DNA of 64,000 nt from UBA2334 sp964396895 (GCA_964396895.1 CAYNGJ010000011.1:1-64000); one strand, 5' to 3'; shown: positions 10,347 to 19,608, counted from the stretch's first letter. The notes: generated by a model not told the origin, from the letters alone. Made by a program: numbers and translations.

Positions 10347-11237
10347 TCAATGCGAACGGATCATGGTGCCAAAGGGCTGGTCACCCAGCACCTCCAGCAG
10401 CAGGGCATGGGGCACGCGGCCGTCGATGATGTGCACCGCGTTCACACCGCTCTTGGCGGCATCGAGGGCGCCTGCAATTTTGGGGATCATGCCGCCAGAA
10501 ATGGTGCCGTCGGCGCACAGGTCGTCAATCTGCTTGGGCGTGAGCTCGGTCAGCAGCTGCCCGGCCTTGTCCAGCACGCCGGGGATGTTGGTCAGCATCA
10601 GCAGCTTCTCGGCCTGCAGCACGGTGGCCAGCTTGGCGGCCACCACATCGGCGTTGATGTTGTAGCTCTCGTTGTGTTCACCAAAACCAATGGGGCTGAC
10701 CACCGGGATGAACGCGTCGTCCTGCAAGGCTTTGACGACACTGGGGTCAATGCTGACGATTTCGCCCACTTGGCCCACGTCGTGCTCCATGCCGGGGTTT
10801 TGGCTGTCTGCCAAGCGGAGTTTGCGGGCACGGATCATGGCGCCGTCACGCCCGGTCAGGCCCACAGCCTTGCCCCCGGCCTGGTTGATGAGGCCCACGA
10901 TGTCTTGCTGCACCTCGCCGGCCAGCACCCACTCCACCACCTCCATAGTTTCGGCATCGGTCACGCGCATGCCCTGGATGAACTGGCCCTTTTTGCCCAG
11001 ACGCTGCAGCAGCGTTTCAATTTGTGGCCCCCCCCCGTGCACCACCACCGGGTTCATGCCCACCAGCTTGAGCAGCACCACGTCTTCGGCAAAGTCTTGC
11101 TGCAGCGCAGGGTCGGTCATGGCGTTGCCGCCGTATTTGATGACCAGCGTCTTGCCGTGGAACTTGCGGATGTAGGGCAAGGCCTGGGCCAGGATTTCGG
11201 CTTTTTCGCGGGGGGCAATGTGGGAGATGTCGGTCAT
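10347..11237 (-). CDS. argB: Acetylglutamate kinase ArgB
   Basis: This 296-aa kinase phosphorylates N-acetyl-L-glutamate, the second step of arginine synthesis. Family marks are the KYGGNAM motif, the VVVHGGGPQIETLLQRLGK glycine-rich loop and the C-terminal segment GVNAVHIIDGRVPHALLLE. The start at 11237 (MTDISHIAPREKAE) matches the usual length; the open frame continues upstream without support. In many betaproteobacteria argB neighbours slmA; here the two-component genes lie between them. Confidence 0.97.
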   Translation of the reverse strand: MTDISHIAPREKAEILAQALPYIRKFHGKTLVIKYGGNAMTDPALQQDFAEDVVLLKLVGMNPVVVHGGGPQIETLLQRLGKKGQFIQGMRVTDAETMEVVEWVLAGEVQQDIVGLINQAGGKAVGLTGRDGAMIRARKLRLADSQNPGMEHDVGQVGEIVSIDPSVVKALQDDAFIPVVSPIGFGEHNESYNINADVVAAKLATVLQAEKLLMLTNIPGVLDKAGQLLTELTPKQIDDLCADGTISGGMIPKIAGALDAAKSGVNAVHIIDGRVPHALLLEVLGDQPFGTMIRSH

Positions 11238-11318
11238 GGGAATGCGTGGACTGGGTGAAAAGGGTCGGACCGCTGCGGCCCGCACTCAGGTTCACATTGT
11301 GCCGCAGCACACCGCACG

Positions 11319-12431
11319 TCAGTGGCGGCCGCGCCGTATCCAGCGCGGCACCTTGAAGCGCACGATCATGAGGTAGGCTGGCACATAAGTGCACACAAAC
11401 AACAGGCAAAACCCCATCAACATCGGCGTGCTCCGCCAAAACAGCACGGCCGGAATCACGGTCAGCAAGGTGAACCCCCACAGGTAAGGCGAGGTGCGGT
11501 TGTTGCGCATCAGCATGCGCCGCGCCGCATCGTCGTGGAAGACCTCACGCACGATGCGCCGGTAAATCAGCTGGTGAAAGTGCAAGGCATCCGCCACCCC
11601 GGGCGACACCCCGCGCGCCATCTTGCGGTAGATGGAAAACACCGTCTCCCACACTGGGTAAATCAGCAGCAGCATGGGAAACCAGGGCGAGACCTCTTCG
11701 TGCCGCTGCACCAGCGTGATGCTGGCAATGGCAATCACCCCACCCCAGAGGTAGGCACCGCCGTCGCCGGCGAAGATCAGTCCACGCGGGTAATTCCACA
11801 GCAAAAACCCGCCGCTGGCACCGGCCAAGGCCAGCACCAGCAAGGCCAGAGGCCGGTCACCCAACTGCAACGCCACATGGGCAATGGCCAGACAGGTGAC
11901 GACAGCCACCGTGCCAGCCAGACCGTTGTATCCATCAATGATGTTGAACGCATGTGGCAAACCGGCCACCGCCACGAATGCCAGCGCCATGCCCCAAAAA
12001 GGCCAGGCACTCCAATAGGCATCCAGCGACACGTAGCCCAAGCGCGTGACACTGAGCCCCAACACCCCCACTGCAGCAGCCGCTGACACCGATGTCAACA
12101 GCAACCTGACCTTTGGACTCAAACGCTGGGTGAAATCTTCCCACACACCCGCAGCGACAGAGGGCAGCAACACCAGCCACCACAACGCCAACTCCTGGCC
12201 ACTCAGAGGCAGTCCGGCCGCATTGGCAAAACCAGTGCCTATGCCCAACAGCCCCAGCGCCACAGTCCATCCGATTGCGACGCCTAACCCACCCACCCGT
12301 GGTATGGCGCCAAGGTGAAACCGCTGGGGCACGGATTCGCTGTAACGTTTGCCATGCTCCAACGCATAACGAATCAACGCAAGACAGATCAACCAACTCA
12401 ACAACGAGGCCGCAAAAGTCAGCAATAACAC
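11319..12431 (-). CDS. Glycosyltransferase family 4 (WecA/MraY-like sugar-phosphate transferase)
   Basis: This 370-aa polytopic membrane protein resembles undecaprenyl-phosphate N-acetylhexosamine-1-phosphate transferases, which start synthesis of O-antigen or other surface glycans on a lipid carrier. Visible marks are many hydrophobic helices, the HAFNIIDGYNGLAG motif (catalytic Asp region) and the IFAGDGGAYLWG loop. The start is taken as GTG at 12431 because AGGAG lies about 7 nt upstream; a longer frame would overlap tolC. It is the last gene of the type I secretion operon, starting 17 nt after the TolC-like gene, which hints that secretion and surface glycan synthesis are linked. Confidence 0.87.
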   Translation of the reverse strand: MLLLTFAASLLSWLICLALIRYALEHGKRYSESVPQRFHLGAIPRVGGLGVAIGWTVALGLLGIGTGFANAAGLPLSGQELALWWLVLLPSVAAGVWEDFTQRLSPKVRLLLTSVSAAAAVGVLGLSVTRLGYVSLDAYWSAWPFWGMALAFVAVAGLPHAFNIIDGYNGLAGTVAVVTCLAIAHVALQLGDRPLALLVLALAGASGGFLLWNYPRGLIFAGDGGAYLWGGVIAIASITLVQRHEEVSPWFPMLLLIYPVWETVFSIYRKMARGVSPGVADALHFHQLIYRRIVREVFHDDAARRMLMRNNRTSPYLWGFTLLTVIPAVLFWRSTPMLMGFCLLFVCTYVPAYLMIVRFKVPRWIRRGRH

Positions 12432-12448
12432 GGTGCAATCTCCTGCGC

Positions 12449-13912
12449 TCAGTTCACCGCGCTGACAACAGCAGCCTGAAACCAACGGTCAGCCTGCTGC
12501 CAACTGTCCCCATTCAACTCACCCACCAGGCTGAGCAAGCGCAGGCGTGAAGCCACATAGCCCAACTGCACCTCGGCCAGGTCGCGGCGAGCCAGCTGCG
12601 CCTGCTGTTCAGCATTCAACACATCCAGCACCGTGCGCACCCCACCCTCGTACGACCGGCGCACAGACGCCACCACCTGATCGGACGAACTGACCACACG
12701 CATCTGCGCCCGCATGCGCAGGGCACCTTCCGTCACGCCCCGCCACTCCTTCTGAACCCGCACGCTCAGGTCCCTGCGGACGGCTTCCAGCGTTTCTTCC
12801 ACGCGGACTTGTTCTGCCAATGCCTGACGCACCGCCGACTGCACCGCGCCACCGGCATAGAGCGGCAAATTGAACTGCAAGCCAATCTGCCGATTGGTGT
12901 AGCTGCTTTGTGGTGAAGTGACGTTCTCGCTGCCACTGCGGGACACCTGTGCAATGGCATCCAAAGTGGGCTTGTGACTGGCCTGCGCCCGTTGCACCTC
13001 CAGGCGAGCCGCCTCCAGCCTTGCTCGAAGCGCTTTGATCTCAGGGCTGGTTTGCTCAGCCTTACCCATCCAATCCGCCAGCACTTTGGCATCAAAATCG
13101 TCGGGACTCAACGCTGCGGGGACCAAGGGCTGAACCTTTTGCACCGGCTGCTGCACCATGACCTGAAGTTGAAGCAAGGCCGTCTGCCGCGACTGGCTGG
13201 CTTCCAACTGTTGCGCCTGGGTCAGGTCCAGCCTGGCTTGCGCTTCATCGATGTCTGTGCGTATGCCCTGCCCTCCCTCAAAACGCTTGCGCGCGGCATC
13301 CAACTGGGCCTGCGTGAGCTTGAATTGAGCGACGAGCAAGGACTCTCTCTCTTGCGCCAACAACACCTGAAGGTACGACTCCACCACACGCACACCCAGG
13401 TTTTGCACCTCACGCTCAAACACAGCCTCTGCATCTCCAATCTGCGCACGGGCCTGCTCCACCGCCAAAGGCAGTGCAGGACGGTACAGTGGCTGGCGTA
13501 TCTGTAAGGTCTGGCTGTAGCTGAAGTATCGATCCTGTGTGGTGCTGAGCTGCCCCGTGAAACCGGGTTGTGTGCGAGACAAGTCGTTGTCGTACCGCGT
13601 GGCACTGAATGACACATTGGGCCTCAGTTGGGCTTTGGCTTGCTCCAGGCGCTCCGCCACACCATCGGTCTGCGCCCGTGTGGCACGCAAACTGGCGTCT
13701 TTGAGGCGTGCAGCGTCAAATGCTTCACGCAAACCCATGACACCGGCCAATGCGTTGGCGGACGCCAGTGACGCAGGGGCGTGGGACATGGGCAATGGTT
13801 CGACGCCCTGTGCCACGCTCAAGGCGGGAACACAAGCGACTGTGACCACCTGCAACAACCTCCGTGACCGGCCCACAACGCGCAAAAAGGCTGGGATGGA
13901 ACTCTTGCTCAT
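12449..13912 (-). CDS. TolC-family outer-membrane channel of the type I secretion system
   Basis: This 487-aa protein has a signal peptide and the two-fold repeated helical pattern of the TolC/outer-membrane efflux family, including an NLPLYAGGAV-like segment and a C-terminal half of long amphipathic helices. It should form the outer-membrane exit duct for the adjacent ABC/HlyD exporter. The gene begins 6 nt after the HlyD stop, with a GAGGA ribosome-binding segment lying inside the end of hlyD. Confidence 0.92.
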   Translation of the reverse strand: MSKSSIPAFLRVVGRSRRLLQVVTVACVPALSVAQGVEPLPMSHAPASLASANALAGVMGLREAFDAARLKDASLRATRAQTDGVAERLEQAKAQLRPNVSFSATRYDNDLSRTQPGFTGQLSTTQDRYFSYSQTLQIRQPLYRPALPLAVEQARAQIGDAEAVFEREVQNLGVRVVESYLQVLLAQERESLLVAQFKLTQAQLDAARKRFEGGQGIRTDIDEAQARLDLTQAQQLEASQSRQTALLQLQVMVQQPVQKVQPLVPAALSPDDFDAKVLADWMGKAEQTSPEIKALRARLEAARLEVQRAQASHKPTLDAIAQVSRSGSENVTSPQSSYTNRQIGLQFNLPLYAGGAVQSAVRQALAEQVRVEETLEAVRRDLSVRVQKEWRGVTEGALRMRAQMRVVSSSDQVVASVRRSYEGGVRTVLDVLNAEQQAQLARRDLAEVQLGYVASRLRLLSLVGELNGDSWQQADRWFQAAVVSAVN

Positions 13913-13918
13913 GATGGG

Positions 13919-15271
13919 TTATTCCTCTTTCAGCGACGCCGCCATCCGCTTGGTCAGCGGACTGAGCAAGTACTTCAGCATGGACCGCTCACCTGTCTTG
14001 ACAATGACCTCTGCAGGCATCCCAGGCTGCAAGCGGCGCTTGCCCAGCTTGGTCATCCCATGCTCAGTGATACGCACCCGCGCCAAGTAGTACCCCGCCC
14101 CCGTGTGTTGATCCACCAACAAGTCATGTGAAATGGACACCACCTCACCATCAACCACCAATTGCGGTGAATGTGCAAAGGCGGTAAATCGCACGTCTGC
14201 AATCAAACCTGGCTTCAACCTGTCAATCAAATGCGGCTCTACCTTCGTCTCCAGCAGGAGGGGTTCGTCGTTGGGCACGACATCCATCAGCTTTTGACCG
14301 GGCTGAACAACTGCCCCCACTGACTGAACCGCCAAACCCACCACCTGCCCCGTGGCAGGCGAGCGAATTTGCGTGCGCTCAAGGTCGGCCTGGACTGCGA
14401 CCAACTTTTGAGCGTCGGACTCCACCTCTCTGGTGACCTCCGCCAGTAGGCCCTCCACCTCTTTGCGGTAATCCTGTTGGCGCGCCAGCCTGCGCTGCTC
14501 CAGCTCGGCAATGGCTTGGCGGGCACGTGATACCTGTCCGGACAGGTCAAATATCCCTGTCTGGCTCTCTGACACCATGCGTTCCAACTCCAACAACCGG
14601 TTGCGCGGCACATACCCGTCCTCCACCAGCGGTCGCGTCTGGTCCAACTCCTGCTGCACCAACCGCAATTGGTTCGCGCGGCTTTGAAGCATGGACGTAT
14701 AGGTCTGAATCATCACCCGCTGTCCTTGGATGCTGCCGTCAACGGCACCCAGTTCGGCAGCAAGTCCCGACCTGCGGGCCTGAAGCAGGTCCAACTGGGT
14801 ACCCATCTGGCGCGCAATCAGCGCATCGTTTTTCGCCGCCACCAGGTCTGGATGAAAGGAAACGGCCTTCGCCCCAGTCTGCTCTGCCAGCAAACGCCCC
14901 TGCATGGCACGCAACCCCAAATAGCGCTGGCGCACTGCCTCATGGTTTGCCTTGGCCACGTTGCCATCCAACTCCAGCAATGGCTGACCCTCTTTCACCA
15001 TATCGCCCTCCCCCACGAGGACGGTTTTCACAATGCCCCCAGACAGGTGTTGCACCGCTTTGCGTTTGGTATCCAGTGTGACCATTCCATGCGTAGGCAC
15101 ACCTTCGTCCAGCGGAGCCAAACTGGCCCACATCAGAAAGCCGCCAAAACCCAGTCCGAGCACCCACAGGCCTAAGCGGGCGGCATCGCGTGTGTTCGCC
15201 GGCGGCGTGGCAGCCATCTCAGGCGACGAGTCAGACTCACTGTGCGGTTTACTCATTTGAACGTTCTTCAT
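13919..15271 (-). CDS. HlyD/PrtE-type periplasmic adaptor of the type I secretion system
   Basis: This 450-aa protein has a short cytoplasmic N terminus, one membrane helix (about residues 35-55), biotinyl-lipoyl-like halves (GGIVKTVLVGEGDMVKEGQPLLEL and a C-terminal counterpart around QIRSPATGQVVGLAV), a long coiled-coil hairpin between them, and a beta-barrel end. That is the type I adaptor family (PrtE/LapC/HlyD). Start choice is uncertain: ATG at 15271 is used and another in-frame ATG lies at 15256. It lies 82 nt downstream of the second ABC gene. Confidence 0.92.
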   Translation of the reverse strand: MKNVQMSKPHSESDSSPEMAATPPANTRDAARLGLWVLGLGFGGFLMWASLAPLDEGVPTHGMVTLDTKRKAVQHLSGGIVKTVLVGEGDMVKEGQPLLELDGNVAKANHEAVRQRYLGLRAMQGRLLAEQTGAKAVSFHPDLVAAKNDALIARQMGTQLDLLQARRSGLAAELGAVDGSIQGQRVMIQTYTSMLQSRANQLRLVQQELDQTRPLVEDGYVPRNRLLELERMVSESQTGIFDLSGQVSRARQAIAELEQRRLARQQDYRKEVEGLLAEVTREVESDAQKLVAVQADLERTQIRSPATGQVVGLAVQSVGAVVQPGQKLMDVVPNDEPLLLETKVEPHLIDRLKPGLIADVRFTAFAHSPQLVVDGEVVSISHDLLVDQHTGAGYYLARVRITEHGMTKLGKRRLQPGMPAEVIVKTGERSMLKYLLSPLTKRMAASLKEE

Positions 15272-15353
15272 AGGGAAATGGCTTTCAACGCTGAAACTGT
15301 GAATAAAGGGTGCGCCGTCATGGGCCTCCCCTTGAATACCTGAACGGAGAGGG

Positions 15354-17144
15354 TCATGCCGCGGAAGCTGCAAGCGCATGGGTTGCGGCAGGCGATACTG
15401 GTGGTGCAGAAGGATGCATGGCACGCAAAACCTCGTCACGAGGTCCACTGAGCAACACCACCCCGTTTTGAAGCACGACCAATTGATCCGCGACTTGAAG
15501 CACACCCGTGCGGTGGCTGATCACCACCACTGCAGCGCCACTCGCCCTGAGCTGAACAATGGCCTGCTGAAGTGCAGCTTCCCCCACATCGTCCAAGTTG
15601 GCATTGGGTTCATCCAACACCACCAACGATGGGCGCCCATAAACCGCCCTGGCCAAACCCAGGCGCTGGCGCTGCCCCCCGGACAACATGCCCCCAACCG
15701 CCCCAATCGGGGTGTCATAGCCTTTTGGAAACCGAAGAATGGCTTCATGAAGTCCTGCCAACTTGGCGGCGTCGATGACCAACTCTGGTTTGACTTCCGC
15801 CAATCGTGCAATGTTTTCGGCAATCGTTCCGTCAAACAGTTCGACATCCTGCGGCAAGTAGCCCACTGCGGCACCCCGCTCTTCAGGTGCCCATGCGTCC
15901 ATCGGACGCTCCCCCCACCACACACTGCCGGATTGTGTTGGCCAAACACCCAGCACCACACGCGCCAAGGTCGATTTTCCACTGCCCGATGGCCCCAACA
16001 CCACAGTGACGGAGGATGGCTTGAAGCTCAAACTCACCCCCTTCAAGATCGGCAAAGCAGATCCCGGGGCGCCCGCCAGAACGTTGTCCACGCGAACATC
16101 TCCGTTGGGCAGTACCTTCTGCAGCACGGGCCCGTCTCCATCAAACTCATCGATCAACGCATCCAGTCGGTCGTACGCCTGCTTGGCACCGAGAAAACCC
16201 CGCCAACTACCCACAAGCTGGTCGATGGGAGCCAAAGCGCGGGTGGTCAGTACGTTGGCGGCAATCATTGCGCCGGCAGACAACTCACCCTGAATCACCA
16301 ACAAGCCACCCATGCCCAAAGCAAGAGACTGCTGTGCGTACCGCAACCACTTGCTCATGGCAGTCACACGGTGCTGGTCACCATGGGTAATTGCATGTTG
16401 GTTCAGGTAGGCGTTCTGATAAACCATCCACCGCTGTCGCAATGACTCCAACATGCCCATTGCCTCGACTGCCTCGGATGTGCGCAACTTGGCCTGAACC
16501 TGCGCCAGGGACTGAGATTGGCGCAACGCCAACAACCGGGATGAATCCATGGAGCTGCGGTGACTCCAATAAGCAACGCCTGCCTGGAGCAGCGCAAAGC
16601 CAATGGCCATCCAACCCAACAATGGGTGAAGCATGAACAACACCGCAATGTAGATGGGGGTCCACGGCGTGTCGAAAAAAGCAATCACGCCCGTGCCCGT
16701 CAGAAACTGGCGCAACTCGGTGATGTCAGACAGCGGCTTGGCAGGCTGCAAGCCCGGTCGTTTGAGGTGCGCATCAAAGCTTGCCCTGAATATCCGCGGT
16801 GAAAGCAGGTCATGCATGCGCACGCCAACCCTGACCAACACCCGGCTTCGCGACCATTCAGCAAAACCCATCACGAAGAATAAAAACAATGTGATCAGCG
16901 ATAACACGATCAACGTCAATTCACTGCGACTGGACAACACCCGATCGAACACTTGCAGCATATAGAGCGTGGGTGCAAGCATCATCAGGTTTGCCACCAT
17001 GCTGAAAACACCCACCACCCACAGTTCCCGGCGAAATTGCATCAACCAGTGCTTCATGCCCCTTGACTGGCTGGCTTCCACCACCGCATTGGTGGCCAGA
17101 GACGTGACCACAACCATTTCTTCAGACTTGGTCAAATCACCCAT
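15354..17144 (-). CDS. Type I secretion ABC permease/ATPase, second of a tandem pair
   Basis: This 596-aa protein has an ABC exporter membrane domain (about residues 30-320) and a nucleotide-binding domain with Walker A GPSGSGKST, signature LSGGQRQR, Walker B LVVLDEPN and H-loop ISHRT, all intact. It belongs to the PrtD/RsaD/LapB type. A GGGGAG ribosome-binding site precedes the ATG at 17144, which overlaps the preceding ABC gene by 8 nt. Two such genes in tandem suggest a heterodimeric exporter, or two exporters sharing one HlyD/TolC pair. Confidence 0.93.
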   Translation of the reverse strand: MGDLTKSEEMVVVTSLATNAVVEASQSRGMKHWLMQFRRELWVVGVFSMVANLMMLAPTLYMLQVFDRVLSSRSELTLIVLSLITLFLFFVMGFAEWSRSRVLVRVGVRMHDLLSPRIFRASFDAHLKRPGLQPAKPLSDITELRQFLTGTGVIAFFDTPWTPIYIAVLFMLHPLLGWMAIGFALLQAGVAYWSHRSSMDSSRLLALRQSQSLAQVQAKLRTSEAVEAMGMLESLRQRWMVYQNAYLNQHAITHGDQHRVTAMSKWLRYAQQSLALGMGGLLVIQGELSAGAMIAANVLTTRALAPIDQLVGSWRGFLGAKQAYDRLDALIDEFDGDGPVLQKVLPNGDVRVDNVLAGAPGSALPILKGVSLSFKPSSVTVVLGPSGSGKSTLARVVLGVWPTQSGSVWWGERPMDAWAPEERGAAVGYLPQDVELFDGTIAENIARLAEVKPELVIDAAKLAGLHEAILRFPKGYDTPIGAVGGMLSGGQRQRLGLARAVYGRPSLVVLDEPNANLDDVGEAALQQAIVQLRASGAAVVVISHRTGVLQVADQLVVLQNGVVLLSGPRDEVLRAMHPSAPPVSPAATHALAASAA

Positions 17145-18873
17145 GTTTAACTCCCCTGCTCGCAGCGTCACTGGCCGCTTTGTTCAACGCAACAAGCACC
17201 TCGTCTCGTGGACCGAACGCCTGCTGCGCACCATCTCTCAACACCAACATGTGTGAACACACTTGAAGCACACTGGTCCGGTGAGTGATCAGCACAAATG
17301 TTGTGCCTATGCCTCTCAGGGTAGCCACTGCCTTCAACAACGCCGCCTCTCCTGCCTCATCCAAACTGGAGTTCGGTTCATCCAGCACCACAAAAACAGG
17401 GTTCCCGTACAGTGCACGCGCCAAGCCAACCCGCTGCCGCTGCCCACCAGACAGCCTGGCACCTTCAAGCCCCAATCTCGTCTCATAGCCGTCTGGGAGC
17501 GTCATGATCCAGTCATGTACGCCCACCAGTTTGGCGGACTCTTCCACTGCGGCACGGTTGAGTGAACCAAACCGAGCAATGTTTTCAGCGATGGTGCCAT
17601 CCAGCAACTCAATGTCCTGGGGCAGGTAGCCAATGTGAGGCCCCAGTTCCTGCTTGCTCCAGGCATACACATCCGCCCCATCCAAGCGCACCTTGCCGGC
17701 CAGTGCCGGCCATACACCCACCAACAAGCGTGCCAGCGTCGTTTTGCCACTGGCAGATGGTCCAACCACCGCCAACGCCATCCCTGGCTCCAAGGCGAAC
17801 TGAATACCCCTGAGAATCTGCCCAGCGGTTCCAGGTGCACCGGCCACGATGGGCTCAACAACAAGGACACCCCGCGGCTGTGGCAATGGCATGTTGTCCA
17901 ATTCAGGCGGCATGGTTTGCAAAATGTGCGACAGACGCTTCCATGCCTCTCTCACACTGACCACGCTGCGCCACTGGGCAATGGCCTGAGCCAGTGGGGC
18001 AAGAATTCGCCCCCCCAACACTGATCCGACAATCAGCATGCCCGGCCCACCCCACAGTGCGTTATCCAGCACCAACCACGCTGCAACCCCAAGCAGAGCA
18101 GAAGACAAAGTGGTTTGAACCACCTTCGTGAGCGATTGGAACAACCCTGCCCGATCCGACGCGATTGCTTGCTGGATCAGCATTTGATCCTGCAAACCCG
18201 ACCATCGCTTGTGCAATGCCGGACGCATACCCATTGCCCTGACCACTTCAGCGTGTCGCAACATGGCATCTGCCTGCTGCTGACCAATGATGGCCAGTCT
18301 GTTGGCCTGCACCAGTGTTGCTTGGGTTCTGCGCTCATTGCTCCATGCAAGACCAACCTGCATTGCCGCACCAGCCATGGCCACCACACCCAGTACAGGT
18401 GACAACAGAAATATCAACACCAGAAAGACGCAAGCTGCGGGTATTTCAGGCAGCGCCGCCAAAGCTGGACTTGGGAGGAAGTCCCGTATCGTCCTCAGGT
18501 CCTGTATTGGTTGGGTGGTCGCGGAACCTGGCTTGCCCAAGTTCATGCTAAATACCGCCCGATATACCCTTGGCATCAAACGGTTGTCCAACTCAACACC
18601 GGCCGCTCTCAACGTCTCCGCGCGTGCCCATTCCAACGCCTCCATGACAGCCAACGAAAACAGCACGAACAGCGTCAACATCAGCAATGTATTGAGATTT
18701 CGGCTGTTCACCACTCGCTCATAGACCTCAAACATGTATGCCGTTGGAGCAAGCACCAGCAAACTCGCGACAAAGCCATACAAGAACGCCCGCCGCAACC
18801 ACGGTCTGATGTGCTCAAGCGCCACTCTCAAAGGATTGACCAATTGATTATTTTGCATTTGTGGTTGATTCAT
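17137..18873 (-). CDS. Type I secretion ABC permease/ATPase, first of a tandem pair
   Basis: This 578-aa PrtD-like exporter has a membrane domain followed by a nucleotide-binding domain with Walker A GPSASGKTT, signature LSGGQRQR, Walker B FVVLDEPN and the ITHRT switch. No N-terminal C39 peptidase domain is present, so the substrate should carry an uncleaved C-terminal signal, as S-layer and RTX proteins do. Its start overlaps the end of the small TnpB-like gene by 26 nt, and its end overlaps the next ABC gene by 8 nt, so all three are likely co-translated. Confidence 0.93.
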   Translation of the reverse strand: MNQPQMQNNQLVNPLRVALEHIRPWLRRAFLYGFVASLLVLAPTAYMFEVYERVVNSRNLNTLLMLTLFVLFSLAVMEALEWARAETLRAAGVELDNRLMPRVYRAVFSMNLGKPGSATTQPIQDLRTIRDFLPSPALAALPEIPAACVFLVLIFLLSPVLGVVAMAGAAMQVGLAWSNERRTQATLVQANRLAIIGQQQADAMLRHAEVVRAMGMRPALHKRWSGLQDQMLIQQAIASDRAGLFQSLTKVVQTTLSSALLGVAAWLVLDNALWGGPGMLIVGSVLGGRILAPLAQAIAQWRSVVSVREAWKRLSHILQTMPPELDNMPLPQPRGVLVVEPIVAGAPGTAGQILRGIQFALEPGMALAVVGPSASGKTTLARLLVGVWPALAGKVRLDGADVYAWSKQELGPHIGYLPQDIELLDGTIAENIARFGSLNRAAVEESAKLVGVHDWIMTLPDGYETRLGLEGARLSGGQRQRVGLARALYGNPVFVVLDEPNSSLDEAGEAALLKAVATLRGIGTTFVLITHRTSVLQVCSHMLVLRDGAQQAFGPRDEVLVALNKAASDAASRGVKHG

Positions 18874-19495
18874 ATTTTTCTATCTCTTGAAGCATTTGAG
18901 GCAGCAATACATATGTTTCTTTTGGCAAAAGTGGCCAAGAAACACTCTCCTCTTGAGTGTTCGCTTCGTTCACGTCGATTAATCGAAACTTGAATGTCAG
19001 CGTCAGTAAATTTTCAGGGTGTGTTTGAAACGCGATCTCCACCAACTTTTGCGAATCAACAATATCCCTCTGCATTTGCGACAATGTCATTGGAAATTTC
19101 ATGCGCCCATCTAATGTAAAAATAGATAACTTTCCATCACCCAAACTTAACGTGTGCCAGTCAAAAAATACTGGGCTCGTATCCATGAATTTAAGTTGTG
19201 GGAGCTTATTTATTTCTTTGTAATGGAATGGACTTTTTGGATGCTGATACACAATTCTGGCCACTTTACAAACAGCATAGATGGCATTGCAAACCATTTG
19301 CGATCCCAACTCAGGAAACTCCTCCCGCATCCTCCGATAAACCAGGTGATGTAATGCAACCCGATTCCAGCAACGCTGTTCGCTCACAACGGGGGCAATC
19401 GAGTTGCAAACGCTGGCAAACGTCACTTGCAGACGACGAAGTCGCTCGAATGCCTCGACTGAGGTGGTCAACATCAACTGGAATGATTGATACAC
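18848..19495 (-). CDS. RuvC-less TnpB-N-terminal-like protein heading the type I secretion operon
   Basis: This 215-aa protein resembles the N-terminal half (REC and wedge regions) of IS605-type TnpB. Residues about 20-80 carry the TnpB-like helical pattern (FASVCNSIAP, ALHHLVYRRMREEF, GSQMVCNAIYAVCKVAR). Residues 107-172 match the wedge strands (SPVFFDWHTLSL, KLSIFTLDGRMKFPM, LLTLTFKFRL). Where TnpB would continue into RuvC (a VDLGI-like strand), this protein ends in a different tail of about 43 residues, so no nuclease centre exists. A GTG at 19495 with AGGA 6 nt upstream is taken as the start. The gene is visibly AT-richer than its neighbours and overlaps the first ABC gene. The fold assignment is my pattern recognition, not a search; function is unknown, nucleic-acid binding or regulation being possible. 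Confidence 0.7.
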   Translation of the reverse strand: MYQSFQLMLTTSVEAFERLRRLQVTFASVCNSIAPVVSEQRCWNRVALHHLVYRRMREEFPELGSQMVCNAIYAVCKVARIVYQHPKSPFHYKEINKLPQLKFMDTSPVFFDWHTLSLGDGKLSIFTLDGRMKFPMTLSQMQRDIVDSQKLVEIAFQTHPENLLTLTFKFRLIDVNEANTQEESVSWPLLPKETYVLLPQMLQEIEKYESTTNAK

Positions 19496-19524
19496 CAAAA
19501 ATCCTATATGAAAATTTTAAAGTC

Positions 19525-19548
19525 AAAAAACAGGGCGACAACGCCCTG
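19525..19548 (-). terminator. Intrinsic terminator after the 491-aa exported protein gene
   Basis: On the minus strand a perfect 7-bp stem (CAGGGCG/CGCCCTG) with a 4-nt loop is followed by six T residues. It lies 61 nt past the stop codon at 19609 and before the TnpB-like gene, so the type I operon probably has its own promoter or depends on read-through. Confidence 0.8.
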
Positions 19549-19567
19549 GCACGCCTGAACACCACGG

Positions 19568-19594
19568 CCGAGACCTCTGTTCAGAAGGTCTCGG
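19568..19594. repeat. Perfect 9-bp hairpin next to the terminator
   Basis: CCGAGACCT (19568-19576) pairs with AGGTCTCGG (19586-19594) around a 9-nt loop. It sits between the stop codon at 19609 and the terminator at 19525-19548. It may protect the mRNA 3' end or form a tandem termination signal. Confidence 0.55.
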
Positions 19595-19608
19595 CACACA
19601 GCAGCACG

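Noticed and set aside
18848..19495. Complete IS605/IS1341 transposon
   Set aside because: There is no RuvC domain, no TnpA and no recognisable element end; only an N-terminal TnpB-like protein is present.
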